From Gymnothorax reevesii (taxonomy: Eukaryota > Chordata > Actinopteri > Anguilliformes > Muraenidae), in assembly GCA_029721435.1 (NCBI GenBank), contig CM056573.1, forward strand, positions 120,675,947 to 120,739,946: a DNA stretch of 64,000 bases. Reading direction: 5' to 3'. The notes under the pieces were generated by a model. That model had not been told where the DNA came from. It worked only from the letters and a program-made list of their open reading frames with translations, and searched no databases. Both the position numbers and the translations under genes were made by a program. Below are positions 12,667 through 27,781 of this stretch, one piece after another. How positions within the stretch are numbered: the first letter of the stretch is position 1; every line of letters begins with the position of its first letter.

Positions 12667-12797
12667 TCGATTGGGGTCGACACCGTTGACTTGCCGCAGC
12701 TGCTCAATGGTCCACTGTGATCTCTTCACAAATGAAGATGAGCCCTCAAACTGCTTGACTTTGGTAATGGAAACGTGGGTGGGCTTCTTATTGGTAA
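12667..12797 (-). CDS. stxbp6: stxbp6 (amisyn) homologue, internal coding exon
   Basis: On the minus strand this exon is 2 + 129 bases and encodes 43 full codons starting TNKKPTHVSITKVKQFEG and ending QLRQVNGVDPNR. I recognise this as the middle of syntaxin-binding protein 6 (amisyn), a cytosolic protein that binds syntaxin and SNAP-25 through a C-terminal VAMP-like coiled coil and restrains vesicle fusion. This part belongs to the N-terminal PH-like domain. The acceptor is a long pyrimidine tract ending in TTTTTTAG just above 12797. The donor is CGA|GTGAGT at 12667/12666. The first two bases (TT) complete a split valine codon, and the exon ends in phase 0, matching the next exon. The family identity is from memory and could instead be the fish stxbp6-like paralogue. 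The preceding exon, with the start codon, was not found up to 64000. Confidence 0.88.
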
Positions 12798-15700
12798 CTA
12801 AAAAACAGTGAAAAAAAAAAGCCAAAATTACACACACTTTCACATTTTGAATCCAGTTAAATCTCTTTACATCCTTGCCAACTTAAATTTTTTGAGCAGG
12901 AAGTCAACTTTATCTGCTGTTTGAAGCTTGATTCTCATACAGAATTTAATCTACCAACACTTTTTACACTAAAGCGAATGGCCTCTGTGTATGAGTCATT
13001 CCAGTCATTCTACATAACATACTACTTTTAGCTTGAGTTAAATTTGAGCCAAAAATTTAACCCAAGAAAAAAATATGCATAATCTGAAACAGACTTCTAA
13101 TTACATACAAAAGGCCAATTAACATACTGTTTTCCCATATGTGCTCATTTTTCACGTCCAAGAACCTTCCACATTATAGCTCGCAATGCGGAACAAATGA
13201 ATCACAAGAAATACACAATCGCTTCCAGCTCCTAGCAAGAGTCTCGCCGCACACTAGCACGCCAAATCACGCAATAAACAACGGAAAACACTATATATAG
13301 TGGGGGCAAGTTTCCATCTCATTTCAATAGAGCGCCAACTGAGACCACATGCTTTATACATCATAGAAAAAAAAAATACTCTGAACAACAGGAATGAAAA
13401 GCTTCCTCCATTACACTCCATGCATCAGGAACAGGGGAGAGTAAGCGAGAGCTTTATCACTTCACTCACAGCTGCCAAAGGCAACTCCAGCCCACGCGTT
13501 TCTCCCAATGGAGGCACTCGAGCTTCAACGCTCAAAAAGCCTTCCCAGCTGCCGGATGATTAGGATCGGATTACTAGAGAAGTTGTCAAAATTTAAACAT
13601 CTTCTGTCCAGCATTTTGAGAAGATGAAGGATTTACTCACTCTCCAATTAGGTCATTTTAGTATGGGTAGTTTATACCCGTACAAAGCTGATTACAGACA
13701 CTGTAGAGCACAAAAACCGTGTCCCTTACTGAAATTCTCATCATTGTCATAACAGTTTAACTTGGCAGTCATGAGGTTTAAAGATTACCCCAAATGCCAA
13801 AGCTTCTCTTTCTTCAGCAGATCTAAACATTTATAAACGGATCTACTACCTTGGCTCCAGTACAGCTCATTTAATCTGATCAGTCTGACACAACCATGGT
13901 AGAGACATTTCAAATTCGACTCATTGTTCAGGTATTGAAGAGCAGAGCATCCGGTCAGGTCGCTGGTTGCTCAGTGCATGCACAAGACCTACAGCGCACT
14001 TCCATCACAAGACAGCACTTGGCTGATCTCACCCATGGGAGAATGTTACCATACTATGCAATGCTCATGCCAATAACATTACATTGTACAGCCATGGTCT
14101 TTCCACACACATCCCTGCAGGCACTACAATCAGTCATCGAGGTCCAGAGTTCAGAGTTTGTCCTGCCTGAAGTTCCACCACAGTTCTAAAAGCCTTCAGC
14201 CCTAAAGAGGGGCTGGGAACACCATATCCTTTGGGGAGGGGAGGTTGACGGGTGGGGTGAGATATGGAATTTTTTCTTTTTTTACTCCACTTGCGTTTGA
14301 AGCAGAGTTTTCAGAAACATCTCCGCTTTCCCCCCATCTGCACTGTGTCATCTTGTCCAGATCAATAGCCTGCATTAGGTCATTCAACAGACCCCCTCCT
14401 TCACACTCACAAACAACATCTGCAAAGTGATCTGTTGCAGCTAAATGCATACCTCAAATGTTCTTTTCAGAAAGCAAAAAGCAAACTACTCTCTACTCAT
14501 CCGTTTTAATTTGATGTATCAGATCACAAAAACAAGTAGGAAAAGAAGATCAGGTCTGCTAACTCACAATTTTCATCTTACACTTTACTCATTTTTTTCC
14601 TCTTGGCAAATATCAGTGTTCCAAGTGGAAATGGGCCACTGCTTTAATTTAGATAAAGCACTGGTGTTAGGCCAATGCTAGTGTTGCTCCTCAGCACATT
14701 TCAAATCACATTAATCCCCTGAGCATAAATGAAAATGTATTTTTTCTTCAACCCTCTTTATATTTGAATAAAATGAAGACATTCCCATGCTGTCACACAC
14801 AGAACAGCTACCACTTTACTAAATCAACAAGGTCTCCAAAACCTCACGGCTGAGAGTTCTGTGTAATTCTTCAAAAATGTCAACACTCTCAAACAGGAGG
14901 TGGATGAGAGAGAATTTCTGGGTACCATCATGAGAAGGCAGTAGGACATGCCTATTCCCAGTAGGCCTGATAACATGAGTATTTTCATCATTAACTACCG
15001 CCCAGACCCGCCATGCTCTGACACGACACCTGACGGATAACCGTGGATGCTGCCGGCAAACTGTCTTTCGCTTTTCATCGAGGATGATAAAGTCATTCGT
15101 CATGGGTCTGGTTCTGATTACTCCCGAGTGCCGTGTTATGAAATGTCAGCAGTATACTTTCAGGGGAAAAGAGAGATATAAAACATTCCTGCGCGTGCTA
15201 TGTGGAAAAACACCGCACATAGAAAAAGAACCTTTTTGTACTTCGTCTTATTTATTCAATGTTATTAATTTCCGTCAGTCTCCACCTCATAACTCAAATT
15301 TTTGACTGCTTTTTAATTGTGACAGCTCCATAGCAAATATAACTTGTCCAATCGGATTTCAAAACATGAAAGGCGGGGGGGTCATTTCAAAAGTCATTCC
15401 AAAGCTTGCAACAGAGTCACAGTTACACCACACTCAGGAAAATGACAACAGGAAAAAAAATCTTCCAGAGTCCTTCAGAGGAGTGAAACTACAGCAACTA
15501 TTGTTTTTCTCCTAAGGGAAAAATTGATGAGATGCAGTCTCATTTTGTGTGAGCTGTTATTCCAGCTCTGAGCCCATGCCACACCACTCCACTCCTTTCA
15601 GCACACACTACGGCCTTGGGGAGCCAAGAGGACACCAAACTGAATTAAAGAAACTAGCCCTTCAGGATTTTTAGAAATCAATAGGTAATTCAGTCACTGT

Positions 15701-16039
15701 TATTACCATCTCATTCCTTTGTGCTGGCATGCTGATATTTGAAACAAGATTAGGGAGAGCAGAGTGTCAATGACCAGCATAAAGTAAAGAAAGTCGTCAA
15801 GGTAAGAGTCAGTGCACATCCCCAGAAACTCAGCCATAAATTCTACTTTTTAAAGCTCAGGACATACCGTTTTTGTTGTGAAAAGTTGAGATATTAATTG
15901 AACAGTTTTTTTTAGGTAATTTTTAGAGCTGTTATTACCAAGCATCCTACTAAGTGACAGTTTCCCTTGTCACCTGAAATAATTTAGCTATTTTTGTGTT
16001 TGCTGCACCTGCATTTCAGGCGCTAACAATTTGGCCTCT
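12798..16039. other. Presumed stxbp6 intron, unassigned
   Basis: Non-coding sequence upstream of the stxbp6 exon in gene direction. The longer minus-strand frame at 14819-15103 and plus-strand frames near 13300 and 13896 show no recognisable domain and no convincing splice structure. The amisyn N-terminal exon was looked for here and not seen. Confidence 0.45.
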
Positions 16040-16560
16040 TTGGAGCTGAGAATCACAGTTTTTAAGCAGACATGCATGGCTAATTATCTTCCCAATGAAT
16101 CAAAATCACCACAGCAGAAGCTTGAATAATTGGGACTTTTTTTTCTGCGCACATTTGTGCCAATTCACCATCGTTTAAATGCCACAACTAACCTGAGTAC
16201 TATTGAGGGACATGTCCACCCCTTTATGACCACATTTTACCCATCTTTTGATGGCGACTTCCAGTAGGATAACACACAACGTCACAAAGCTTTAATCACC
16301 TCAAACTGTTTTCTTGAACATGCCAAATGAGTTCACAGTACCCAAATGGCCTCCACAGTCACCAGATATCAATCCAATAGAGCGCCTTTGGGATGTGGTG
16401 AAACAGGAGATTCACATCATGGATGTGCAGCTGACAAATCTGCAGCAACTGCATGATGCAATCATGTCAATATGGGCCAAAATCTCCGAGGAGTGTTTCC
16501 AGCACCTTATAGGTACGTCCGCTACTAGCAAGGTAAACCTAATGAAGTAACAGGTAAGTG
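16040..16560 (+). pseudogene. Tc1-like transposase C-terminal fragment
   Basis: The plus-strand frame at 16314-16550 reads WPPQSPDINPIERLWDVVKQ and then NLQQLHDAIMSIWAKISEECFQ. These are the catalytic-acid region and C-terminal tail of a Tc1/mariner transposase, the cut-and-paste enzyme of the family. Upstream, frame-shifted remnants extend back to about 16200. Near 16510 the expected SMPRRI-type tail is lost through a frameshift, and the sequence runs into CTAGCAAGGT-ACCTAAT, resembling the right terminus of the element. No intact left end is present. A dead fragment. Confidence 0.75.
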
Positions 16561-16561
16561 A

Positions 16562-16915
16562 ATAGTACCGGTCCAAAGTTTGACTACATTCACATTTTCA
16601 AAATGATTTGAGATTGAGAAAGAAACAAAAACCTTTTATTTTACAAAACAATAACACAAATTCTCGAGAGAAAAAAAACAGCATTTGAACACAGGCAGTC
16701 ATTAGTTTAGTGTTTACAGCAGTTTTGACTGTAGATATTCCAACAGATGTGCTGCATCTGGACACTGAAGTCAATTATTCTTTTCTAACTTCTGACTATT
16801 TACTTTTTGCCAAGTTGCATTTGAGGATCTTAAGAGAAGTAAAACCAGTTAAATTTAACCAAAAATAAAAAACAATAAGACCAGTAAACAGTGCCTAAAC
16901 TATTGACTGGTACTG
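16562..16915. mobile_element. MITE with GTACC-(A/G)GTC ends
   Basis: The left end TAGTACCGGTCCAAAGTTTG (16563 on) is inverted at the right end, where AAACTATTGACTGGTACTG ends near 16915. The interior of about 350 bp has no coding frame. The TA next to the left end suggests a Tc1/mariner relative, but the right flank reads TG, so the duplication is not clean. Confidence 0.6.
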
Positions 16916-17102
16916 CATATTACACACAGTGTAGTCCTGGAGAGAGGGCTTGGTCATGGTAGCCACAAAGCAGTGTACGAAAAATCCATACAAATAAAAC
17001 ATGCTCATAACTTCGTACTGAAAAGAGAGAAACTACACAAAGAGGAAAAATACCATTCAGAACCAACACTTCAAATTTCTGAAATTTCATTGCCAGTGAT
17101 TC

Positions 17103-18354
17103 TGTGCGGAATCGATCTGGAACCAAATGCGAGGACACGGGATTGCAAAAAATAGGTGCTTTACTGAATAAGGGGGATAACCCCCGCAGAGAGAAAGGCA
17201 ACAGTACAGAGTCCGTAATCCAAAGCTCGAATTCCAATGGGGCAGAGCAGAGTTCGTTACCAGGGCACCAATCACAAAAATTGTAGTAAGGCAAAACAGA
17301 TCCGGTACACAGGCGTAGGTTTGAGGGAGAAGCAAACTCATAAGCCAAAGGACAGTCCGAATCGTAATCAGGGCAGCAATCCACAAAATCAAGGTAGGGC
17401 AGAAAAAGGTCAAAAACACACAGATGCAACAATATCCAAAAAGGGCAAACCAAGAATCTGAAGTCGGGCAATCCAGTCAGAAAAATAAATCATAATGAGT
17501 CGAGGCGAGAAACGTGGCACAAGAAACAAGGAAGTTACGATCTGACATGGAAATGAATGTGAAGACACCTTATATACACATCCGAGGTGAACACATGACA
17601 AGGGAGAACAGGTGTGATCAATTAAACAATAATCAGGATTGACACATGAGGAAAAATCTAATTACATGAATTTGGCGAATGCTAAAACGCAGACAGGGAT
17701 CACAAGACATTCCTATGAACAAACAACAGCTCCGGTTAAGGAGTTCTAAAGTGTACAGTCTAAAGAAAAGGGAAAGCCTGAGATATAAGTGGAAAACTGC
17801 AGTAGAGATAATTAGGGATAGACAAGGAGGGCGGAGATACGAACTGGGCGATTGCTGAGAGATCGTTAGTCTATTAGTATGTGCAGCTATACAATCCCGA
17901 GTGCAAGTTAGTAAGTTAGTAAAAATATACAATGTTAATGAGTGTTAGTAATTATCGAAAACAATAAACTGTTAGTACTGTTAGTAGATAGAAAAAGGAG
18001 AGAGGAAGGAAGAACACGAGATATGAAGGAAGATTGAAATCCCAGAAACCAGTAAATCACCCGAATGTGTGGCACGTAAGACTAAACCGTGAGCAAAGAC
18101 CTACACAAGACGAGACGGGGTAGACGTAGTGCAAAGCATGGCATGGCAGAAAAATAAACAAGACAAGAGCAAAGAAAACATGACATGAAGACTATGCCAG
18201 AAAAATAATAAAAACATGAAATCCAATTACCAAAACCCAATACGCAATCAAAGAGTAGTCATAATAACAAGCAGAGGTCACTTAAACACAAAAGTCAATA
18301 AACATGGCATGGCCAGGCACAAAACATAAATATGGCATGAACAGGATCCTAACA
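17103..18354 (-). mobile_element. Solo LTR, 1252 bp, with 5-bp target duplication
   Basis: On the minus strand the unit starts TGTTAGGATCCTG (18354) and ends GATTCCGCACA (17103), giving TG...CA termini. It is flanked by the perfect direct repeat GATTC at 17098-17102 and 18355-18359, the 5-bp duplication expected of an LTR retrotransposon. It includes a TATA-like TATATAAGG (minus strand, 17568-17576) and, about 400 bp later, a polyadenylation-like AGTAAAGC near 17160. No internal coding region or second LTR is present, so it is a solo LTR left by recombination. The 183-codon minus-strand frame at 16920-17471 crosses the LTR boundary and is not a gene. Confidence 0.85.
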
Positions 18355-18359
18355 GATTC

Positions 18360-19462
18360 AAGCTTGTTTCTCTGTGTAATGCGAATAGAATCCACTAGAT
18401 GGCAGTATTGACCTTTTCTTTAGTCAAGCCCAGACTGCAGCTAGGTTTGGACATGTCCTGGGCATGTCTGAGATGGAAAGTCCCAGAGAATTAAAAAAGT
18501 CTACAAGGTAGGAGGGGTCTGCAAAGAGTATATAAAGAGGAAAATTGAGAGAGTAAAGTAGTAAGAGAAATTGCAAGGAGAAGGATACATTTGACCAGAC
18601 CTGTCACTCTTTTCAAGACTGTGAAGCTTTTTGTGGATTTTTGCCGGTGTTAGAGCATTTTCCTCACCCAGGACATCACCAAGCAACCCAACCAAAGGAA
18701 CTGTAAATATTTTTTTTTTGTATATATCAATCTTGGTCAGTAGAGGAGATAGTAGATTAGTTAAAAGTCTTTGTTTCATTAAATGTGTTTAAGTTGTAAA
18801 ATTGTGTCTGTCATCCCTTGCTGTCGGAAATGTAATAACAAATTGGGGCCATAACAGAGTTATCCAGTTGCTGTAACTGATGGCGCAAATAAACCGAGAT
18901 ACACACAGACTGTGGAGAAAAAAAGCAAGTTAATATACAAAAATAAAGTTCCTCAAAAATTGCAAAAAAATGCTCTGAATTCAAACAGCTTTGATGGAAA
19001 CAGCAAGACTGAAGCGCAGAGTAAATCCATTAGAGCAGATAACTCAGAACTCCCAGACTCACTGCCGGCTCCATTATGAGATACTGATGACTGAACTCGT
19101 TTCAGATCTTCTGCACTGTGCTAAAGATTTTTCTCAGCGACTTGATTACAATGACACTCCACGGTGGAAAGGAAGGAGAACTCAGACAGACATGATACCT
19201 CCGGTGCGAAATGAGCATTTGAGGGAGGAAAAATACTAATCTTGGGGTGGAACCAAGCTATAGAATAAAACTCACCTCCACTGGTAAGCCTGGTGGAACA
19301 GTTAAGACATCATGAAAGGTAGCAGAAAGCGAGGAATAATCCAACAGTGATCCAAAGCTTAGTAAGGCTGTATATAATGGTACATTCTTTCATTGTTGTA
19401 TGTGAGAATGTAACAGATATATCACAATGTGCCAGAATTCATTTACTCCAAAATGGCGTTTA
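18360..19462. other. No recognisable feature
   Basis: Non-coding sequence with short frames only. No repeat ends recognised. Confidence 0.4.
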
Positions 19463-19609
19463 GAGCAGCGGGTAGCACAGTGCTGGTAGGTTAAAATTAT
19501 TGTTCAACGTATTTGGGGCAGCGGGTAGCACAGTGCTGGTAGGTTAAAATTATTGTACAAAGTATTTGGGGCAGCGGGTAGCACAGTGCTGGTAGGTTAA
19601 AATTATTGC
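19463..19609. repeat. About 3 x 53-bp tandem repeat
   Basis: The unit GCAGCGGGTAGCACAGTGCT begins at 19465, 19518 and 19571 with a period of exactly 53 bp. The copies are almost identical, differing at one or two positions in the spacer (TTCAACG versus TACAAAG). Confidence 0.92.
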
Positions 19610-20602
19610 ATTTGCATAGTGTGTGAAGGGCCTGTGCCACTCCAACCTGTAACAAAGTAAAAAAATTTTGTCAATCAGAGAGAGAGAGGGTTTCGTCCAG
19701 CCTGAACTTGCCTGTTTGACAAGCTAAAAAAACTTGTGTGAGCACAAATTTGGAAGCTAGCAACTGTGACATATTCCAGTGCTAACTACTTAGTATTTCA
19801 TCACGTGTTTAAACCGCAGCAGGATCCTTAATGACAGGAAATTAGATGAACAGTAAGAGAAAGCTTCCATAGTTTTAGGAAAGCTCTTCAAATTTTGTTC
19901 CCCCAAGTGAGAACATTTTATTTTCTAAAGCAATGCCGAGTAGGATTTCTGAATCTTGTTAGAGGTAAGAAGTACCCCAAGGCCCAGTCTACCCTGTCTG
20001 AAGAACTACACCAGTGTGTTGCCATGGCAATACTGTGAGCATGGCTCTAAACGTTGGAGCAGTGGCCCTGGCTAGACTGGTTCACTCAAGGACAGCTTTC
20101 TTATACAACCTCCGTCAGACAGTGGCCCACAGTATTTACATCCTCAGCAGTTTCTTGGATATAGTCCAGCTGAGGCAATGGCCACTAATGAACCGGAAGC
20201 TCACAGAAGCAGCAAGGAAATCAGCTCAAAGCTATGTTTGGGCTAAGAGCGGAGCAGAAATTCCGTGGAGAGGTAAATGTTAGTACTTTTACAGAAAATA
20301 TTCACATGATTTTTCCAAAATAGTTCCTCTAAATATTTTTTCGTGATTCAGTTAGTTTATAGCTAGCCTCCCCATCTTAAAACACAGAGACACAGAATTT
20401 ATCGCTGAAGACATCACAGCCTGGAATTTTATCACGGCAAGAAATGTGTTTTCCAAGGTTGCCAAGGTTTTCCAATAGTTTGCTTCAAGGTTAGCAGCAA
20501 ACTGATATAGCCCTCTCATATTTTTATTAACCTTACTCGCAAGGGAAACATATGAATACCTGCCAACTAAATCGTGATCAAATAATTTCTTCAACAATAA
20601 CT
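19610..20602. other. No recognisable feature
   Basis: An 89-codon plus-strand frame at 20014-20283, ending just after an AGAG|GTAAAT donor-like site, has no motif I recognise and lies outside the inverted repeats of the element that follows. Confidence 0.35.
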
Positions 20603-23410
<2,808 letters not shown>

Positions 23411-26400
23411 TTCAGAAAGAAAAAAAACCTTTCTGTGCATGTATGCTTATGGTGTATTACCATTTTATAAAAAGATTAAATACACATGCATGAACACACG
23501 CAACCAAACCAAATTTTGTTTTCATTCATGAACAATAACCAAAGAGATTGTTGCTTATTATATGCAAACTTTGTCCACATTTGTAATGTTATGCATTGAA
23601 TCCCGAAAACAAAACACGTCACCGCTCTTTACATACCACAGTATAGACTTTGCTTTGTTTGTTTTGTGTGTAAAGTTCTTCCAACTCTTATATGACCAGG
23701 AGACCATTCAACTTTGCAATTTGATGCTGACATGAGTATAAACTAAACTGCACATAGAAATACTATATTTCTTAGACGAATCACAGAATGCATAAACACC
23801 GTCAGACAATCCGGCATAAAAACACCTTCAAAAATTCATACCACTAAAGTCTCTCATCTTTCAACTTGTCAGCTGCTTAAGGTTCCCGATATACTTTCAG
23901 TCATAAAATCAGTGGCCACAACTATAATGGGGCCATAAAGTATGACAGAAGAATGCCTCTCTCTCTCAAGCCACATTCACAGAAAAATACAACCCAGACC
24001 TGCAGTCATCACTGAAAATCAGAAAATATGTTGATAGTATCATACTTGTCACCGGACAATAAGCGCAACCAACCGCCGAAATGGTATTTCCTATTTAAGA
24101 GAGCAACACTTCTTCACACTTGTGATTCTTTCTGTGAACAATCATGCCATAACACTTTCAAATAAACTAAACATTTTTTGTACACTGAATATACTTTTTA
24201 CACATACCGTTTAAAATGAATAAATAAAAAAATGAAAATTTTTGTATCTATACTGTTGAAATGACAGTGGAAGCCCTAGTAAATGTGACTTGTGTACAAA
24301 TGATTTACAAAAAGTTAGGACAGCATTTATAATTGAAATTTAAAATGAAAGCATTTATTTGTAAATTAATTTGACCTCTATTCAACTGAAAAAAATATGG
24401 CAGTACATAATTTGATGTTTCCACACACTGCAAAGAAAAAAAAGAAAGATAAGTCTGTTTACCAGCATAATAATTTTTTATTAAGCATTGAGAAAACATC
24501 ACTTATTAAGCAAATGGTAACTTCAAATAAGCTAATATTTACCACTTGAGAGACAGAAATACAGAACTTAAGTCTAATAATAAGACTTCTTGTTTGGTTT
24601 AGAGCAGCATCCATTAAAAAAAAAAAACCTGAAATATTGATTTGTCAAATCAAAATACATGTTTCCACTGACTGATGGTCCATCACAGATACCTCCGAGC
24701 CCAGAAAAGTCGACGGCACTTCTGGGCATAGTTAACTTTTTTTTGGCGTGGTAATGTTTTATCTGCTACTTACGGATCTAAACTACATATAGTACTGAAT
24801 AACACAAATTAGCCAATGTCGTCCTAGCCCATGTGGCTGTATTATTTACAGATCAATGCAGTGCCATCTGAGTATCTGAGAAACCAGAAATAACAGGTAT
24901 TCAGCTCCAGCTTGCGCCCTTGCCCTTTATGCACAAAAAATTCCTCCAGAATCTGAGAAGCTTGATTAGGTAATCCACTGTAGAGGGTGAAATATCCCCA
25001 TTCCTTCATGTCTTCCTTTAATGAACACTAATTTTAAAACTATCCATGATTTTCTCTTGCATTTGCTGATAAATTGGCGATCCTTAGCCCATCCACTCCT
25101 GAAGCACTATGCCTTTCCTGGATCCATCTTTTGAACTAAATCATGATTGTAATCTCCTGCTGACATCACCGGTTTAAGTCACATCTTTATTCAAATTTTT
25201 CACTTCATTACTTGTCCTAAATTGCCCAATCCTAACTTTTCTGGAATGCGGTACAGGCTTAAATTGCAGGAGTGGATGTATAATACAACTATATGTAAAT
25301 AAAAGGAATATCACCAGAAACATTAAATATTTTGTCTTCAAACAGTCTGTAGTGAAATACAAGTCAAAGTAAATTTAAAAATCACTGCGTTCTATTTTTG
25401 CATACATTTTACTTATAGTCAACTTCTTCATTTTAAACTTCCATGTACAAGAAGGACACAATTGTCTGCCACGTAAACAGTCATTATTGTACACTTCGCA
25501 AGGCTCGACTTTCTGAATACGGTCCAAAATGCTTGACTTTATGCACTATCAAGAAAGGAACCCAGGATCAACACAGTCAAAATTTTAATCTCTGTAACGG
25601 TTCTTGGATCAACTAATTAATACATCCGAAACGTACCAACTAAGGTTGTATTGCCCAGACATAAGAACTTAAGCTGGTATTCTAGAAGCGCACTGAGGAA
25701 GGTGGATTGTAACTTGCTAGTAGTCATTTGTTCTCCAAAAAAAGGCCACTACTCAACACGAGCTGCCAAACCAATGCTGAGCTCCCACAATTTTTTCAAA
25801 ATCACTAATATAAATGTGCTCTGATCTGTGTTCAGTGCATATGCTATCTCCTCTCAGCCATTTGTCTATACCACTTCTTAGGTATCAGAAATGGTATTTG
25901 CCACAAACAGCAAGGAGCCCAGTGCTCTTGTGCTGTCCTGTATTTGGTTCCCCTGAATAACTCTAAATAATCCGAATGCCATCACTGGCACCGCAGAGCT
26001 CGCTCCCTGTCCTGTGCCCTCTCTCAGTGGCTGGGCGACAGGCCGACAGAAGGCACAGATTTAATCATCAGCTAACTAAACAGGGCTTGTGAGAGCAAGC
26101 CTGTTATTATACTCCTGTGAGGGGCTGCTTTTAGTCGCCTTTCTAATGGCGGGCCTATTATTACCCATCTCCTAAAACCGTTGACTCTGATTGTACGGGT
26201 AACACAAAGTACTCCTCTCACAGTGCCCGTCAGAGAGACAGCATTCTTCTGCTCGCAGCTCTACCCACAAACCACCAGGAGTCAGCCCACTGTCAATTCG
26301 TAGACACCCTGGCAGACATGCTGTTTAGTTCAGAACTCATATCTGTGCACTGTAAAAGCAAGTCTATTCTTTCCCCATAAGAGACTGCAGAGGCATTCAG

Positions 26401-26786
26401 ACATGAGGGAAAGAAAGAAATATTCAACTAAAAAAAAAAAAAATTACCATAAAACAAGGACAATAATAAGACAGAAATTAAATGGAAACTGTAAACAAAA
26501 GCCCTGGGGGAAAAAAAAACAAAATGAAGTGATACACCCATTGGGGGACATTTAAAAAATCAATAACCTGGGACAATTATGAAACACTTCATGTTATATT
26601 AGTAATTATTCTGGTATGGTTTCACACCCTAAGGGACATGACCTCAAATTAATCATACCCCAAAGATAATCTTCCCAATTTCAAATACGCAGAGTTGTGC
26701 TTCCTGGAAAAATTAGGAACAATCTGATCAGCAGTTGAATATGAAGGAATCAAGCTGTGCTTTTTGGAAACTCCTTTCGTTATCTA

Positions 26787-26790
<4 letters not shown>
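23411..26790. other. Long AT-rich non-coding stretch
   Basis: No coding frame, repeat terminus or tandem array was recognised in about 3.4 kb. The GC-richer patch at 25980-26300 has no frame or motif I can name. Confidence 0.45.

Positions 26791-26816
<26 letters not shown>
26791..26816. repeat. (TG)13 microsatellite
   Basis: An uninterrupted TG dinucleotide run. Confidence 0.97.
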
Positions 26817-26817
<1 letters not shown>

Positions 26818-27109
26818 TCTAATGGAAAAAGATATGACTAATATAAGACTGCCTGCATTAAGCTTCATGTAATACAATAACACAAGCAAAATTGTAACAC
26901 AATTATTTAAAATATGCCCACATTTTCTGTTGCTATTTTACCTGAGACTGGGCTGTTGCTAGTTTTTTCTTTGAAGTTTTTTAAACATAAACAAGTTTTT
27001 TTGCCCTTCGGGAAAAATTATGCAGATTTGTATACAAGCATGAAATTTGGTACAGTTGTAGACCAGGTCATACTAAACTCAATTTTAGAGGGCATCAAAG
27101 CCGGTGCTC

Positions 27110-27407
27110 AATGAGGCCGTCATATTGGCAAATCCAAGATGGCTGCCAGTCCTATTTAGAATTTGTCATAACTTCACAACAAGAAGTGAGTGAAGGCACT
27201 TTGAATGAGTTATAGACCTCAAGAAATCCAAATCAGGAGTTTATTTTAACATTTGAGGAGCCAATCACTCACTGGGCTGCCATATTGGTAAATTCAAGAT
27301 TCACCCATCGCTATTTGAATATGTGATAACTTCACAACCAAATGTCACATGATCAGAAATGAAGGCACTTTTTATTGGTATTAAACCTCAATAAATCCTA
27401 ATCAACA
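27110..27407. repeat. Approximate 160-bp tandem repeat, host of the Penelope insertion
   Basis: CATATTGG(C/T)AAAT at 27121 recurs at 27281. Each is followed by CAAGAT, a CTATTT(A/G)A block, ATAACTTCACAAC and GAAGGCACTTT, giving a period of 160 bp. The Penelope-like element is inserted in the second unit. Related CAAGATGGC/CATATTGG wording occurs at 63660-63840. Confidence 0.7.
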
Positions 27408-27498
27408 AAAAACAAGAAGGCAGTCCAGGCACTCACTTGTAAAAATGGAAGGAAAAAGTTATTAAAAAGCCTTTATTATAGTGGCTAGAACATCAAAA

Positions 27499-27540
27499 AA
27501 GCCAACATGTTTCGACCCCAATGGGTCTTCATCAGGGCTT
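27499..27540 (-). ncRNA. Hammerhead-ribozyme-like motif of Penelope element
   Basis: Read on the minus strand: stem I AAGCC (27540-27536), core CUGAUGA (27535-27529), one extra A (27528), helix II GACCC-AUUG-GGGUC (27527-27514), core GAAA (27513-27510), minimal stem III CAUG (27509-27506), U and cleavage-site U (27505-27504), then GGCUU (27503-27499) pairing with stem I. Penelope-like elements are known to carry such minimal type-I hammerheads, and the self-complementary CAUG suits a dimeric form. The extra A before helix II departs from the textbook core, so catalytic activity of this copy is uncertain. Confidence 0.6.
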
Positions 27541-27781
27541 CAAACAGAGACGATGGGTGTGGTCTCACCTATATACTATACACAGCCTATATACTATACA
27601 TAAATGCATACACAATATGCACATACATATATATCAAAGAATCACATAAATAATACAGACATATACATACATATGGTAACAATACATGTGCACGAGAGAT
27701 GAAAAAACAACAAAGAAGAAAGTCCATATGTTTACACAAATATAAAAGGCATCACAAAAAACAAGTAAAATCAATGTCTTC

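Noticed and set aside
14819..15103. 94-codon minus-strand frame considered as the missing stxbp6 N-terminal exon
   Set aside because: Sequence does not resemble the amisyn N-terminus and no acceptor/donor pair with the right phase bounds it.
16920..17471. 183-codon minus-strand open frame, the longest simple frame in the left third
   Set aside because: It crosses the boundary of the solo LTR at 17103, has cysteine-rich low-information sequence from LTR DNA and no domain; judged accidental.
20014..20283. Plus-strand frame with a donor-like GTAAAT considered as first exon of the broken transposon gene
   Set aside because: It lies outside the inverted repeats starting at 20603 and shows none of the family's motifs.
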